Source of the DNA: Xestospongia muta
Taxonomy: Eukaryota > Porifera > Demospongiae > Haplosclerida > Petrosiidae
Length of the DNA: 64,000 bases
Assembly: GCA_963693285.1 (NCBI GenBank)
Contig: OY848917.1
Coordinates: 27,157,745-27,221,744, forward strand
Direction: 5' to 3'
Under the pieces are notes generated by a model. The model saw nothing but the letters and a program-made list of their open reading frames with translations, searched no databases and was not told the DNA's origin. Position numbers and translations under genes: made by a program. Shown piece after piece: positions 50,112 to 63,300 of this stretch. How positions within the stretch are numbered: the stretch's first letter is position 1; every line of letters starts with the position of its first letter.

Positions 50112-52306
50112 ATGACAATCATAGCCTTGACTTTTCTTGCGCTCCTACTTTTACCATCAACAAACTGTAAGATATTATATGTATATTTAAGTACTTCTTC
50201 TTAGGCTATTGTAGTTCTGGTGCTGTAAGGCTATATAACTCACACAGTACCACACCAAGTGAGGGAGCTGTACAGTACTGTTATTATAATACATGGTATA
50301 GTGTATGTGACTATAACTGGGATTGTAGAGAAGCTAATGTAGTGTGCCGACAATTAGGATATGTTAAAGCAGGTAAATAATAATCAGTAAGGCTATATGA
50401 CTCCCTATATATGTGAATCTCGAAATATACCATGTATATGTATGTATAGTTGTTTGTGATTCATTGTAAGGAATTGTACAGACAGAAAGCATAGTGTTCT
50501 TTCTACTAATTATACAGAAACTGCTCTTCACAACAGTGACAACACATATGGCTATTGGAGCAATATTCGTCATTATTATTATACATGCTCTGGATCTGAG
50601 TCATCCTTATCCAGTTGTTCAAATCATAACATAAATTACTATTACTGTAACGCATCCAATAATGATGCTGGTGTACGTTGTGTATCTAATATTGGTATGT
50701 TCCTTAGTATATGTTTTGTTAACATTCTCTCAATAATAAAGGTACATCATGTGCACAAAATGGTAATTTAAGACTAACTGGTGGCAAGAATAACAAAGAA
50801 GGAGTATTGGAGTACTGTTATAATGGTCACTGGTCACCATTTTGTCATTTAGATGATGAAGAAACTACTGTTGCTTGTAAACAACTAGGATATCAACCTT
50901 ATGCTAGTAAGCTTCCAGTTTGTATAGTAACACTAGAATAGTGACATTTTATATATTATTAAATAACATGTGATGTTATGTTATTACGTGTACAGGTTTT
51001 CTCTCAACCTCTGAATATTCCTGGAATGTACAGCACACTTTATTCTGCTTTCAATTACTTTGTTTGCAGTACTTATGCGACAGAATCGTCTTTAAATAAC
51101 TGTAGCATTCATTCAACTAGTAATACAGCTTTTGCTACTGTTTGTGCTACTCCATATGCTATAAAATGCTATGGTAAGATCTCTCAATTACACTGTTGTA
51201 CTATATAACCTCACACATACAAATAACCTGAACTAATCATTTTACTAATTTAGTATTTTATTTTGGGACAATGTGTTTGAATGTACTAACTAGCATTATT
51301 CACATTACTGTTTTATTTTCATAGATCTAGAAAATACATCATGTGTTGATGGTGCAGTATGTCTAGTCAATGGTTCTATTAGTCAAGAAGGTCGAGTAGA
51401 AGTATGTGGTAATGGTGTTTGGGGTACTATTTGTAGCACTGGTTGGGATAAAAAGGATGCTTTTTTGTATGCAAACAACTTGCTTACACAAACTCAGGTT
51501 AATACAATAATAACATTACAGTATATTTACAACCATGCACATCTGTTTGTTAGAGCCCAATATAACAACAACTGCTGATATATATGGTAAAGGAGATGTT
51601 CCGATTGTTTATTCTAATGTAAATTGTCAAGGATGGGAGAAGAATTTTAGTGAATGTAGTAAATCTTCCTACTTGGATTTCACATGTACCAGTAATAACA
51701 TATATGGTGTACTATGTACTGATGGTAAGTATAGCTAGCAAGTCAATGTACACAATAACAACATGTAAAAGCATCATTACACTATAATGTATTTGTTTCA
51801 ATATGGTATATGGCTATTATTTAGCTTCTGATGTTTGGACTAGGAATATAATAGTTGAACAAAATATATAGTATAATGATGGAAATACAGTATAGTTAAC
51901 AAATTATAAGTGTCCTAATATTTAGCAGAGTAAGCACAAAAATATCTATGGTGCTGAATTTAACAGGGGTGTGGATAAAACTAGAGCTATGTACACAAAT
52001 AAAATGCATGCATAAAATGTAATGATATAATGTCTTTCTCTGTTGATGTATTGATAGTATATATCATTACGTTTTATTGACCCTATTTTTTACCCATGAG
52101 ACCTAACAGCATATGCTTATAAGCAAAATTGACTTGTAGCTACCAACTATATTTACATTTATCAACACGTGAATACATGTATCTATATAAATTACTGTTA
52201 TATCTATATATAAAGTGGAGTATTTCACTATTTAAATATGGTTCATATCCTGGCAAAATCAAAGGCAGTTGAGTTCAAAGTATATCTTGAAGAATTTAAT
52301 TTCATA

Positions 52307-52352
<46 letters not shown>

Positions 52353-54015
52353 TATATGTTTGTGTGCGTTTGAACTAGTTTTCATTTATGCAGAACTGGA
52401 GTATACCTTGTCAACTAAAGGTAAAAGTACTATATTAAAAGTAAACAAAATCCCAAAACACTATTGAAATGAAAACTAGAACTAAAAAAATGTTTAAATT
52501 TTTTTGACATATTAAATTAACACTACACCATAGAGATGCAAATTTAAAAAGCACACCCCTAACTATAATTGGTATTAGATTTGGCAATATGAATCCAAGC
52601 ATATATATGGTGTCAAAAACTAAAAGCCTTTCTTCTCATTTAGATTGTGTTGAAGGTCAACTCAGATTAGTTGGTGGTAATAATTCTGAGGATACAGTTG
52701 AAGTGTGTCACGATGGCTTATGGGGACTTGTTACTGATGCTGGTTGGGATACATTAGATGCTATGGTTGTTTGTAGACAATTACAATTACCTACACAAGG
52801 TAAGTTGAAGGCATAGCGTAAATATCTTCTATGCATGCATGACTACATGACACATTTATTCTGGAAAAGCTAATTTTGCAATAAACACTAAAGTTAAGTT
52901 AAAAGTGTAGATTAAAAAGTAATGGGTAGAAACTGTGAATTGGCTATATTAAACCATAGAAGAAAATTAGGCTCATTATTTTTGTCACTGATCATTCACT
53001 CTTGTATCCCTTCAAAGACTAGTTAGCATTGTCTAAAGCTTTTGAAAGAAAACCACTTCAGTTGAAAACATAAGACATTTCCAAGATTCGTTACTATACA
53101 AAGTGAATCATAAATATAAGTCACAGGTGTATTGATGATGATACACTATTTACAAAACACTTCCATAAAAGGAGGAAGTTGTTGTATAATCATTCATGTG
53201 TAGATGCCAATTTTTATTATTGCATTATATTGTATATGGTGTGATATCAGTCAAAGCATGAGTGCAAAATTATTCTACAACTATGACAGCAGAAAACGAT
53301 ATAGCAGATTTTGTTGGTAAAATTATAATTTGGCAGGTTTGTGAATTTAAAAAATTATCAAATTAGAAAATAGCTTGTAACTGTAAGAGATTACCACTTC
53401 CAAGACACATATATTAAAAATGTTGTATAACTACTTAAAATGGATTTACCAGCTATCTTGAAGGTATCACTATACTGTAACCTGACTCACTTACATAAAG
53501 TAGGATATCTCTCACAAGAGTATTCTGTATAGTCTAGTAAATATGAAATCCTCTGATAACAATTTTCAAATTGTACTCCATTAAATTAGGTATGGTTATA
53601 AACTATGCTTGGTTCATCAAATTTAATTTACCAATATACAAATTTTTACAATTCACCAAATATTCTTCTCACCAATAAAACTCAATACATGGTAAATGAT
53701 TGAGAGTTGGCATATATATTACCACACATGATTAAAACAATTAAAGACACACTGTTTTCACTAATGTGGTTGTATCTATATATTATATTACCATGTAATT
53801 GAGAACTCTTTTTCATAATTGATAGGAGCTATTGCAGTAAAAGGATCAAAGTTTGGCAAACCAGATCGAGCCATTCATTACAGCTTTGTGTTATGCAATG
53901 GAAATGAGCAGACCTTGACAAATTGTAAGAAGATTACACATTCGCTAAAAAAAGGAGGAACTATATACCGAGATGCACAAACTGCTGGAGTTAAGTGTTT
54001 GTCTAGTCGTCAAGT
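50112..54015 (+). pseudogene. SRCR multidomain secreted/surface protein, copy A, damaged
   Basis: Signal peptide MTIIALTFLALLLLPSTNC in exon 1 (50112-50166). Exons 50205-50372, 50518-50694, 50742-50906, 50996-51173, 51325 to about 51490, 51554-51724, 52644-52799 and 53826 to about 54015 encode four SRCR domains, two exons each, with VCRQLGY-type motifs. Compared with copy B there is one extra base in the exon at 50996 (near 51,030) that brings a TAA shortly after, and one missing T in the exon at 51325 (near 51,465). The last exon runs into a misplaced piece of the exon at 52644. All splice sites I checked are intact, so the damage is recent, or the two frameshifts are sequence errors. If transcribed it would give a short secreted form with one complete SRCR domain. 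Confidence 0.75.
52312..52349. repeat. AT dinucleotide repeat
   Basis: About 19 AT units in the intron between SRCR exons at 51554 and 52644 of copy A. Copy B has no such run at the corresponding place. Confidence 0.97.
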
Positions 54016-54690
54016 TTATGGGGACTTGTTACTGATGCTGGTTGGGATACATTAGATGCTATGGTTGTTTGTAGACAATTACAGTTACCTACACAAGGTA
54101 AGTTGAAAATACAGCGTGAAATATTCTATATGTATGCATATCTATGTAACAATTTTGTTTTCGAGATGCTAACGTTGCAGTAAACACTAAAGTTGAGATG
54201 AAAGTATAAATTTAAAAGTAATGAGTACAAATTTTGAATTGATTATATTCAAAACAGAAGAGAGTTAGGATCAATTTCTTTGTCTGTATGGTTATTAAAT
54301 CCATGCTCGATTCATCAAATTAATCTTGCCAATATACAATTTTTTTCCAATTCACCAGATATTCTCATTGTCAATAAAGCCTGATATATGGAAGGTGGAC
54401 ATATATATTACCACACATCATTTCAACAATTAAAAACACACAATGTTCTATGAGTTTTATCTATATATTATATTACCATGTAATTAAGACCTTATTTTCA
54501 CAAATTATAGGAGCTGTTGCAGTAAAAAGATCAAAGTTTGGTAAACTAGATCGAGCCATTCATTAAAGCTTTGTTTATGTAATGGAAAATAGTAGACCTT
54601 GACAAATTGTAAGAAGATTATATGTTAACATAAAGGCGGACCTAATATATACTGAGATGATTGATGATCGCAAAGACAAATATACCAGTA
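54016..54690 (+). pseudogene. Rearranged SRCR exon fragments
   Basis: 54,017-54,099 repeats the second half of the exon at 52644 (TGGGGACTTGTTACTGATGC onward, including its GTAAGT donor) and is fused directly to the end of the previous exon. 54,512-54,660 is a second, broken copy of the exon at 53826: VAVKRSKFGKLDRAIH then a TAA in place of TAC/TAT, followed by a deletion. The intron between resembles that of the intact arrangement. Unequal crossing-over inside the gene explains the order. Confidence 0.8.
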
Positions 54691-55923
54691 AGAGAAGAGA
54701 CATTGCTTTATTCTTTAAGTCATTCCAAAAGTGTGTCTCATCCTGGACAAATAATTAGCATTCAATGGAACAAGTTAATACATGTAATTAAATTTTATGT
54801 AACAAGTCGTCAGTACTGTATTTATCAAAACTAAAATTACTAGTTCTCTTTGCAGTCACATGACATCTTTTCAATATTGTTTATGATTGCTAATACATAC
54901 TATCAGGATTTTAGTGATGTAGTCTCTAGTACTGAGCAATCTCAGGCTGATACTGAACAGCTATTTCAGACCAGTAATGATCCATAAGCAGTCTCAGACA
55001 AATACTATTTCTCGACAAACTATATTATATTTACTTTCAGTTTGCATCATGTGACTTGTATAACCATGTATTGGTTACATCAACAAATCAGTTTTTACAG
55101 TGTGAGCATCAGTCCATGACTCATGATTCTCATCCTGAGACTGATACTTCTTCAGTCTCACGCTAATACTGGTTGCAAGTGAACATCATATATTGAGGCA
55201 ATATAATTATTGGATTATCATTCATAAACGATTTTTTTATAGATAAATCTTATATACAATATCATAACTAATTCAGTAGTGCAAGTGAATACAAAAGTTT
55301 GTCATTTTAGGAAATGTAGTTAATTGACAGGATGTCTCAAATACAGGATCAATACATATTATTATATTATTAGGTTGATGCTCAAAGTAGTTTATTATAC
55401 TGTAAATAAAGCTGAAGCACCTAAGATAAATCTATTCACTCCAAAAGAAATTATAGCAACTCTTTGATGATCCACAAACAGCCTGGTAAGAAAAACAGAC
55501 AATTTGTGTTTTGTTATTTTCAAAATGTCAGTATATGTATAGTGGATGAAATATTAATGCTACAGCACTGCTGGCTAGTGTACCAACTAATGTAATAAGA
55601 TCATTGAGGTCTAGAATATTTGAGATCTACTACAGCTAGAATGAGTAAAAAATTATTAATAGTAATATCAAATTTCTATAATAACATTCATTTACACTAT
55701 ATAACATGTTCAATAGACACTTTAACACATCAATCAACCCATTTTAATAATCTATCTACCAGTGAGTAGTGTGAGTCATGCATGAAGTGAAAATTTAATT
55801 GTTTTCTTGATCACATTATGATATTTAGGATATCTGTACTAAAGTTTTACATACTTGTAAAATGAAGTTCCAGAAAATCACTCTATTGTTCCCTATACTC
55901 ATATACATGCTACACCTACTTAC

Positions 55924-56086
55924 CATCTGTACAAAGGACACCAGCTATATTAGTGTTAGAACATATGAAATGATGATAGGAAGATTTACTACGTTCACTA
56001 AAACTCTTTTGCCATCCTTGACAATTTAAATTGGAATAGACAATTGGACCATCTCTACTACCATATTTGGCGTTGATATATTGGGC
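55924..56086 (-). pseudogene. Inverted SRCR exon fragment
   Basis: On the minus strand the segment matches the exon at 59017 of copy B, including its GTAAG donor: [19 protein letters not shown] is readable. A few bases are missing near its start, shifting the frame, and the conserved Cys after FSE is Arg (CGT for TGT). It is the only SRCR sequence on the minus strand in this window. Confidence 0.8.
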
Positions 56087-56249
56087 CTTACCAAAATACA
56101 GACATGATCATAGCTATATAATAATGTTGTTATATAGTAACTTGAGTTTGTGGTCAACATATTTGCAACTTGCAATTTGTGCGAGTGTTTATAGCCAATC
56201 CTTGACCATTTTATCATTCCTCACTTTAATATCATATTGAAATCAGGCT

Positions 56250-56460
56250 CATCATGTGTTGATGGTATAATTTCTTTTAAGAATCTAGCACACGTGTTGA
56301 TGGTACAACACGTCTTGTTAATGGTTCTGTTAGTCATGAAGGTTGAGTCAAAGTATGTGTTAATGGTGTTTGGGGTAATATATATTGTACTGATTGGAGT
56401 AAAACAGATGCTTTTGTCGTATGTAAACAATTTGGTTACTGACCAACACAACTATGAAGG
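56250..56460 (+). pseudogene. Decayed SRCR exon fragment
   Basis: Matches the exon at 58796 of copy B: DGTTRLVNGSVSHEG is followed by a TGA in place of an Arg codon, then [15 protein letters not shown] and VVCKQFGY, then another stop. A partial tandem copy of its beginning (TCATGTGTTGATGGTA) precedes it at 56,251. No flanking exon was recognised in frame. Confidence 0.75.
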
Positions 56461-56479
56461 CATGCCTAATTTAGTGCCA

Positions 56480-57329
56480 ATTCTTTAGTAGTGTAGCACA
56501 TAATTATACATAATATAAATAAATGTTGTTTTTTTGTCATTTTTTAATGATATATATATATTTTGTTTAAGCAATTAATGTAGTAATTATTTGATAGGAC
56601 AAGTTCCTGAGATGGCAGACTTCCTGTCATAGCTACTAAGAGTAAATAGTAAGCTAAAACACATGGTAAGCTGTTACAAGCATGTACTCCCTTATACTCT
56701 ACATAGTGTTATCTATGAAGGAGCATAGACTTACTATTGTGTTGGTATGTTTTATCATAACTTCACTCATAGTAGCTATGACTACAATCACAGCTGAATT
56801 ATGATTTAATTATGTATGATAACCAATCATGTACTCTCAAACAATATAGCTTATTAGTCACACAGACACGCACGCACACACATATAGATATATATGTGTA
56901 TGTGTATAGTGTTGTCTTTTTTTCATGTGCATAATAGAATATGCTACTGTTTTAATATGATAAATTATTTTGTCATAGCTGCTAAGAGCAACATTGTATA
57001 CTAAGATACATACCAAACATCTACAATTCTACAACTATTGCCTCATCGTTTCTATTGTAGTCAACATATATATAATAAGGTTGACTCTGCTTTTTTCTTT
57101 GTCTTTGTTTTTTTAATCTAGACTTCTGAGTCTGCGTGGACTATTTTGCCGACAAATGCTAACAAGAATTTGCCAACAAAAAGTTAAATAATTGGTTGTA
57201 TTTTTTTCAAACGCTGCTTGGCATTGTAGGAGTGGCTGCTATGTGTAGTCACACCTACAAGACTCCGTAATCGTATACATAGTTCTTGTGTTACTTCGCA
57301 TGTCTTTGTATATTATGCATTATCTAGCA
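56480..57329. other. Spacer before SRCR copy B, no gene seen
   Basis: AT-rich with an ACACGC/ATATAT stretch around 56,865-56,905. The 100 bases before the start codon at 57,330 differ from those before copy A, so the two genes probably do not share the same promoter. Confidence 0.4.
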
Positions 57330-60300
57330 ATGCCAACCACAGCCTTCGTATTGTCTTATATTGCGCTCCTACTTTTACCTTCAGCAGACTGTAAGATATT
57401 ATATGTATATTTAAGTACTTCTTCTTAGGTTATTGTAGTTATGGTGCTGTAAGGCTATATAACTCACACAGTACCACACCAAGTGAAGGAGCCGTACAGT
57501 ACTGTTATTATAATACATGGTATAGTGTATGTGACTATGGCTGGGATTGTAGAGAAGCTAATGTAGTGTGTCGACAATTAGGATATCTCAAAGCAGGTAA
57601 ATAATAATCAGTAAGGCTATATGACTACATATATATGTGAATACCTAAATATACCATGTATATGTATGTATAGTTGTTTTTGATTCATTGTAAGGAAATG
57701 TACAAGGACAGAAAACATAGTGTTTTTTTCTGCTAATTATACAGAAGCTGCTCTTCACAACAGTGACAACACATATGGCTATTGGAGCAACATTCGTCAT
57801 TATTATTATACATGCTCTGGATCTGAGTCATCCTTGTCCAGTTGTTCAAATCATAACATAAATTCCTATTACTGTGTAGCATCCCATGATGATGCTGGTG
57901 TTCGCTGTGTATCTTATAATGGTATGTGTTCCTTAGTATATGTTTTGTTATCATTCTCTCAATAATAAAGGTACATCATGTGCACAAAATGGTAATTTAA
58001 GACTAACTGGTGGCAAGAATAACAATGAAGGAGTATTGGAATACTGTTATAATGGTCACTGGTCACCATTTTGTCATTTAGATGATGAAGAAGCTACTGT
58101 TGCTTGTAAACAACTAGGATATCAACCTTATGCTAGTAAGCTTCCAGCTTGTATAGTAACACTAATTGAGTAGTGACATTTCATACGCTATTAAATAACA
58201 TGTGATGTAATGTTATATGTGTACAGGTTTTCTTTCAACCTCTGAATACTCCTGGAATGTACAATACACCTACTCAGCTTTCAATTACTTTACTTGTAGT
58301 GCTTATGCTACAGAATCTTCATTGAGTAGCTGTAGTATTTATTCAACTGGTAATACAGCTTGTGCTACTGGTTGTACTACTCCATATGCAATAAAATGTT
58401 ATGGTAAGATCTCTCAATTACAATGTTGTACTATATAATCTCACATATACCAATAAATGAACTAATCATTTTATATACCAATCTAGTATTGTTTTCTTGG
58501 AACAATATGGCTGACTATACTAGCTACACTATAAAACTTATTGGTTGATCCAACCAATATATGATTACATAGATTACATGATGCAAACTGTTTACAATAT
58601 GTTAGAACTAAAATGATTTTTTAAAGAAACAAAAACATTTAATAAACTATCATTTCCATAGGACAATAGTAAAGAAAACAGTATTATGTTTAATTTCAGT
58701 TTACATTATGCAACCTGTATAACCAAATAGTGATTAAATCAATCAATCTGTTTTTATAGTGTAGTATTATTGTCATGACTTCATTGTTTTCATAGAATCT
58801 ACTTCATGTGTTGATGGTGCAGTACGTCTAGTCAATGGTTCTATTAGTCAAGAAGGTCGAGTTGAAGTATGTGTCAATGGTGTTTGGGGTACTATATGTG
58901 GTACTGGTTGGAGTAAGATAGATGCTTTTTTTGTTTGTAAACGTCTTGGTTACATGAACTCAGGTTGATAGTATAATAACATTAAAGTATAGTTATGACC
59001 ACATCTGTGTTTTTAGCACCTAATATATCAACAAATGCTGCTACATATGGTAGTGGAGATGGTCCAATTGTTTATTCTAATTTAAATTGTCAAGGATGGC
59101 AGAGGAGTTTTAGTGAATGTAGTAAATCTTCCTACTTGCATTTCACTTGTTCTAGCTCTAGTATAGCTAGTGTCCTTTGTACAGACGGTAAGTACATATA
59201 GTAAATTTATTCACACAATAACAACATGTAATAGTATCATTACACAATAATGTATTTGTTTCAACACGATATATGGCTATTATACTTAGCTTCTAATGTT
59301 TGGACTAGGAATATAATAGTTGAACAAAGAATATGGTATAATGATGAAAGTACAGTATGGTTGACAAAGTAATAGTCTTCTAATATTTAGCAAAGTAAGA
59401 TTATGCTGAATTTAACAGGGGTGTGGCTAAAAACTATAACACTATAGTAGAATTGTTTTGGTATACTAAAACTAAACTCAATATAATTTATTGAGAGTTA
59501 ACAATTTTAGTATACTAACTAAACAAAAATGACCACCTTAATAAAACTAAAACTAAATGTTTGAACCTACCCAACCATAACTATAACTAAAATTAATATT
59601 TGAAAATTCATCTCGATAATTCTGGTTGTTGATCTTATGTTCGTTACCTTTCTACCCACGAAACCTAACAACATATCAATGTATCCACATGTCTTGTTAA
59701 TTGACCATTCTATGTTTATCTTTTGTTATCCCATGCGCTTTCTAGCTAGAGCACCACTTCTAGCAAGTAGTACATATTTATATTACCAACATTTGATGAT
59801 CATTTGAGGATTCATGCTAATATTAAGTGATTTTTAATTTATACATATAATGATTATCATGCTTCTATTCTGTTAATGTTACACAAATGCAAGCATATCT
59901 GGTGCTAAATACTAGAAGCCTTTGTTCTAATATAGATTGTGTTGAAGGTCAACTTAGATTAGTTGGTGGCAGTACTAACTCTGAGGGTACAGTTGAAGTA
60001 TGTCATGATGGCTTATGGGGACTTGTTACTGATGCTGGTTGGGATACATTAGATGCTATGGTTGTTTGTAGACAATTACAATTACCTACACAAGGTAAGC
60101 TGAAAACACAGTGTAAAAAATATTGTATATGTATGCATAAATAGAACAACAGAATACCATATAGTAGGTTTCATTGGTGAAGGATAATTTTGTCAAATTG
60201 ATGAATTAAAAATTACCAATTGAATTATAGTCAAATTTAACTTTAGGGTTTTGATGCCATGCCTAAGACACATTTATTGAAAATGTTGTTGTATATATAC

Positions 60301-63300
60301 TTAAAATGTGTTTACCAGTTAGCTTGAAGTGATCACTACTGTTATCTGACTTACTTGTATAAGATAAGATTTCTGTCACAACAGTATTTCATATCTCTAG
60401 TAAATATGATATCTTCTCATAACACATTTTAGTTTGTACTCCATTAAAGTATGTATGGTTATTAAAACATGATTGATTTCATCGAATTTAATTTTGTCAA
60501 TACATAAACTTTAATAATTCACCAGATATTCTTCTCACCAATAAAACCAGATATATATAAATGATTGAGGGTGGACAAATATATATTACCACACATTATT
60601 AAACAATTAAAGACACATGTGTTTCATGTGTTTGTATGACTATGTTATATTACCATATAATTGACACCTCACTTTTACACATTATAGGAGCTGTTGCAGT
60701 AAAAGGATCAACGTTTGGTAAACCAGATCGAGCCATTCATTATAGCTTTGTGTTATGTAATGGAAATGAACAGACATTGACAAATTGTAAGAAGATTACA
60801 CATTCACTTAAAGAAGGCCGTAATATCTACCGAGATGCACAAACTGCTGGGGTAAAATGTTTGCCTAGTCATTCTGTTACAACTGCTGTGTGTACAAATC
60901 AAATTATTATTCCAACAGGAAATCCAAAATGTGTGTCAGGTAGTATACGACTTAGCAATGGTAGTGAAGGAAGATTAGAATATTGTTATCATGGACACTG
61001 GTCTGTGTTCTGTCAGCTCACTCATAGAGAAGCTATTGTTGCTTGTAGACAACTTGGATTCACAAAATATTCATGTAAGAAATTGACTTGATCAATCTAT
61101 AGCCAGTATGGACATGTATGATGCTTGCATGCCTGTCAGTCACAATATGCGTGCCAAAGAATAATATCTAACAATCATATAGAAATACCTAGAATTTGGC
61201 ACCAACTGAATGTGCTTAAGGCCAACATATTTCTTCTAATTAGATCAGGATCAAATAGCAATTTTATAAACTTTACTATATTATGTACATAAAATAGAGT
61301 GGTTACTTTATCTGATTTATGGCCATTTTCATTCCATTGGCTGCGTGCACACTTACAAAATTAAAAAGTCTTTACAACATACAACTTTCTTTACAAGCTA
61401 CTATGGAATTGACAGTTGGTATACTTTTAACAATACCCTCTATTAGTAAATGTATGTGAATACTGTGTTATATGAGTTCTATATAAGCATTCATTGTCTG
61501 AGGTTTACAAAAATGTTAATAATATAAGCTCTTTGTTGTTAATTTGATAGTATATTAGTAACCAAAATAATATGATACTTACTACTTTGCTATAGTTAAT
61601 TTTGCTAGCATGCAACCTGAGTAATAGTAAATTAGTACAAACAAGCAATGAATTTTATAGTGATGTGTTTTCTACCATACTTAATATCTAGCAACTAATT
61701 ATGTTCTGGGACGTTTTGCAAGTATTCTATCTCTATTGTAATTCTATCTCTTTGCATAGTAGAAACAATTTTCATATACCTCAGTTAAAACTTATATCTA
61801 TGAATGCTTTGAGAAATTCAATAAATAAATGCCTTTGTAATTTATACCTGTCAGATTCTTTCCATTTCACATCAGGGGGTTTGTTGTTCGAAGGCGAGGT
61901 AGATATTGGTTCTGGTTCTGGACATGATCACAGTTTATTTCAGGCAATAACCTGTAATGGAACAGTATTCCAGTCTATACTCAGTGACTGCTCAGTTAAA
62001 GAAGGCTCTTGTGTGTGTCAGAAAAGCATTGGACTGAGATGTTTTGGTAAGAGGTTATCACAATATAACTTAATGTCACAACTGATTTGGTTGTAACTAC
62101 ACTTTAAAATTATTACATATTTTAACTATATAATTTGTTAGTTAGTACTTGTTATACTAGTAAAAAACAAAAATATATATACAGTAAGTAATTTGAATTA
62201 ATTTTGAATTCCATAGTGTTCCACGGTTTAACCTACAAAATAATAGTTTGATTAACTAACTTATTAATTTTATAGTGATATGTGTTTGAATCTATGTCCC
62301 TAGATTTTGTTGTTAACTTTAATAGCACACAAATTTGTAAAAACAAAGACAATCGATCATTTACCAGTTAAGACAAAAACTTAAAAACTAATGTGCTTTT
62401 ACCAACATTTCAAAATGGTTGTTGACAACAACCAAAATGCATTCATGTTTTAGATATACTATCCAATGATAATACATGGCTATGTGTGCTAAATATTCTA
62501 ACACTGCCAGATACTCTTTAATAAAGGAACACATTATTCAGTTGCCATGTATTTTCTATTAATTACAGAGTTTTGCCATTATATGTTTTTGCTGCCTAGC
62601 ATACTGCATGTGCTAACAGTCCTATGATCATTTTGGACCACATATTATGTATATACGTAAAGGATGTATTTTTCATTATCAGTTTTAATATTTTGTAATG
62701 TGCTACATTCAAGAGTGACAAATGAAATTAAACTGCATCCCTTAACTCCCATACAACAGATATAGTAACCAATCAATTTCAATATGTCTAACTATGAACA
62801 CTACAATGATGGGTATGGCTGACAACGCTCAATGTTTCGTGCTGTCTTGTTTCTTTGCCTAGATTTCTAGCTTTCTAGCTACGATGTTCAAACACTAATA
62901 CTAATTATTCAATCTTTGTAGTTCTAGTCACTTTTTCTTAAGCATTTATAGGATGATTTTTTAAATTACAATCTTGTTATAGTTATGAATGGTTATAACA
63001 ACAATTATATGCACAAATGTAGTTATTTGATGCACCTTTAATTCTACCAGAGCCTGGGAATTGTCAGGAAGGTCAGATAAGACTTGAAGATGGTGCTATA
63101 GAGAATGAAGGCAGAGTGGAAGTATGTTATAATGGAGTTTGGGGTAGTGTTTGTGATGACAACTGGGATAAAACAGATGCTTTTATTGTTTGTCGTCAAC
63201 TAGGCTTCACAGAATTAGGTATACAAGTATCTTAAACAACATCACAACATTATTATTATTATATTATTTATCAAATAGAACCTGTTGCATATTTGGGGTC

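Noticed and set aside
50112..54015. Copy A as an intact SRCR gene with alternative exon frames
   Set aside because: The exon at 50,996 reaches TAA in the frame set by the upstream exons, and the homologous frame is shifted by one base. No alternative splice site seen restores it.
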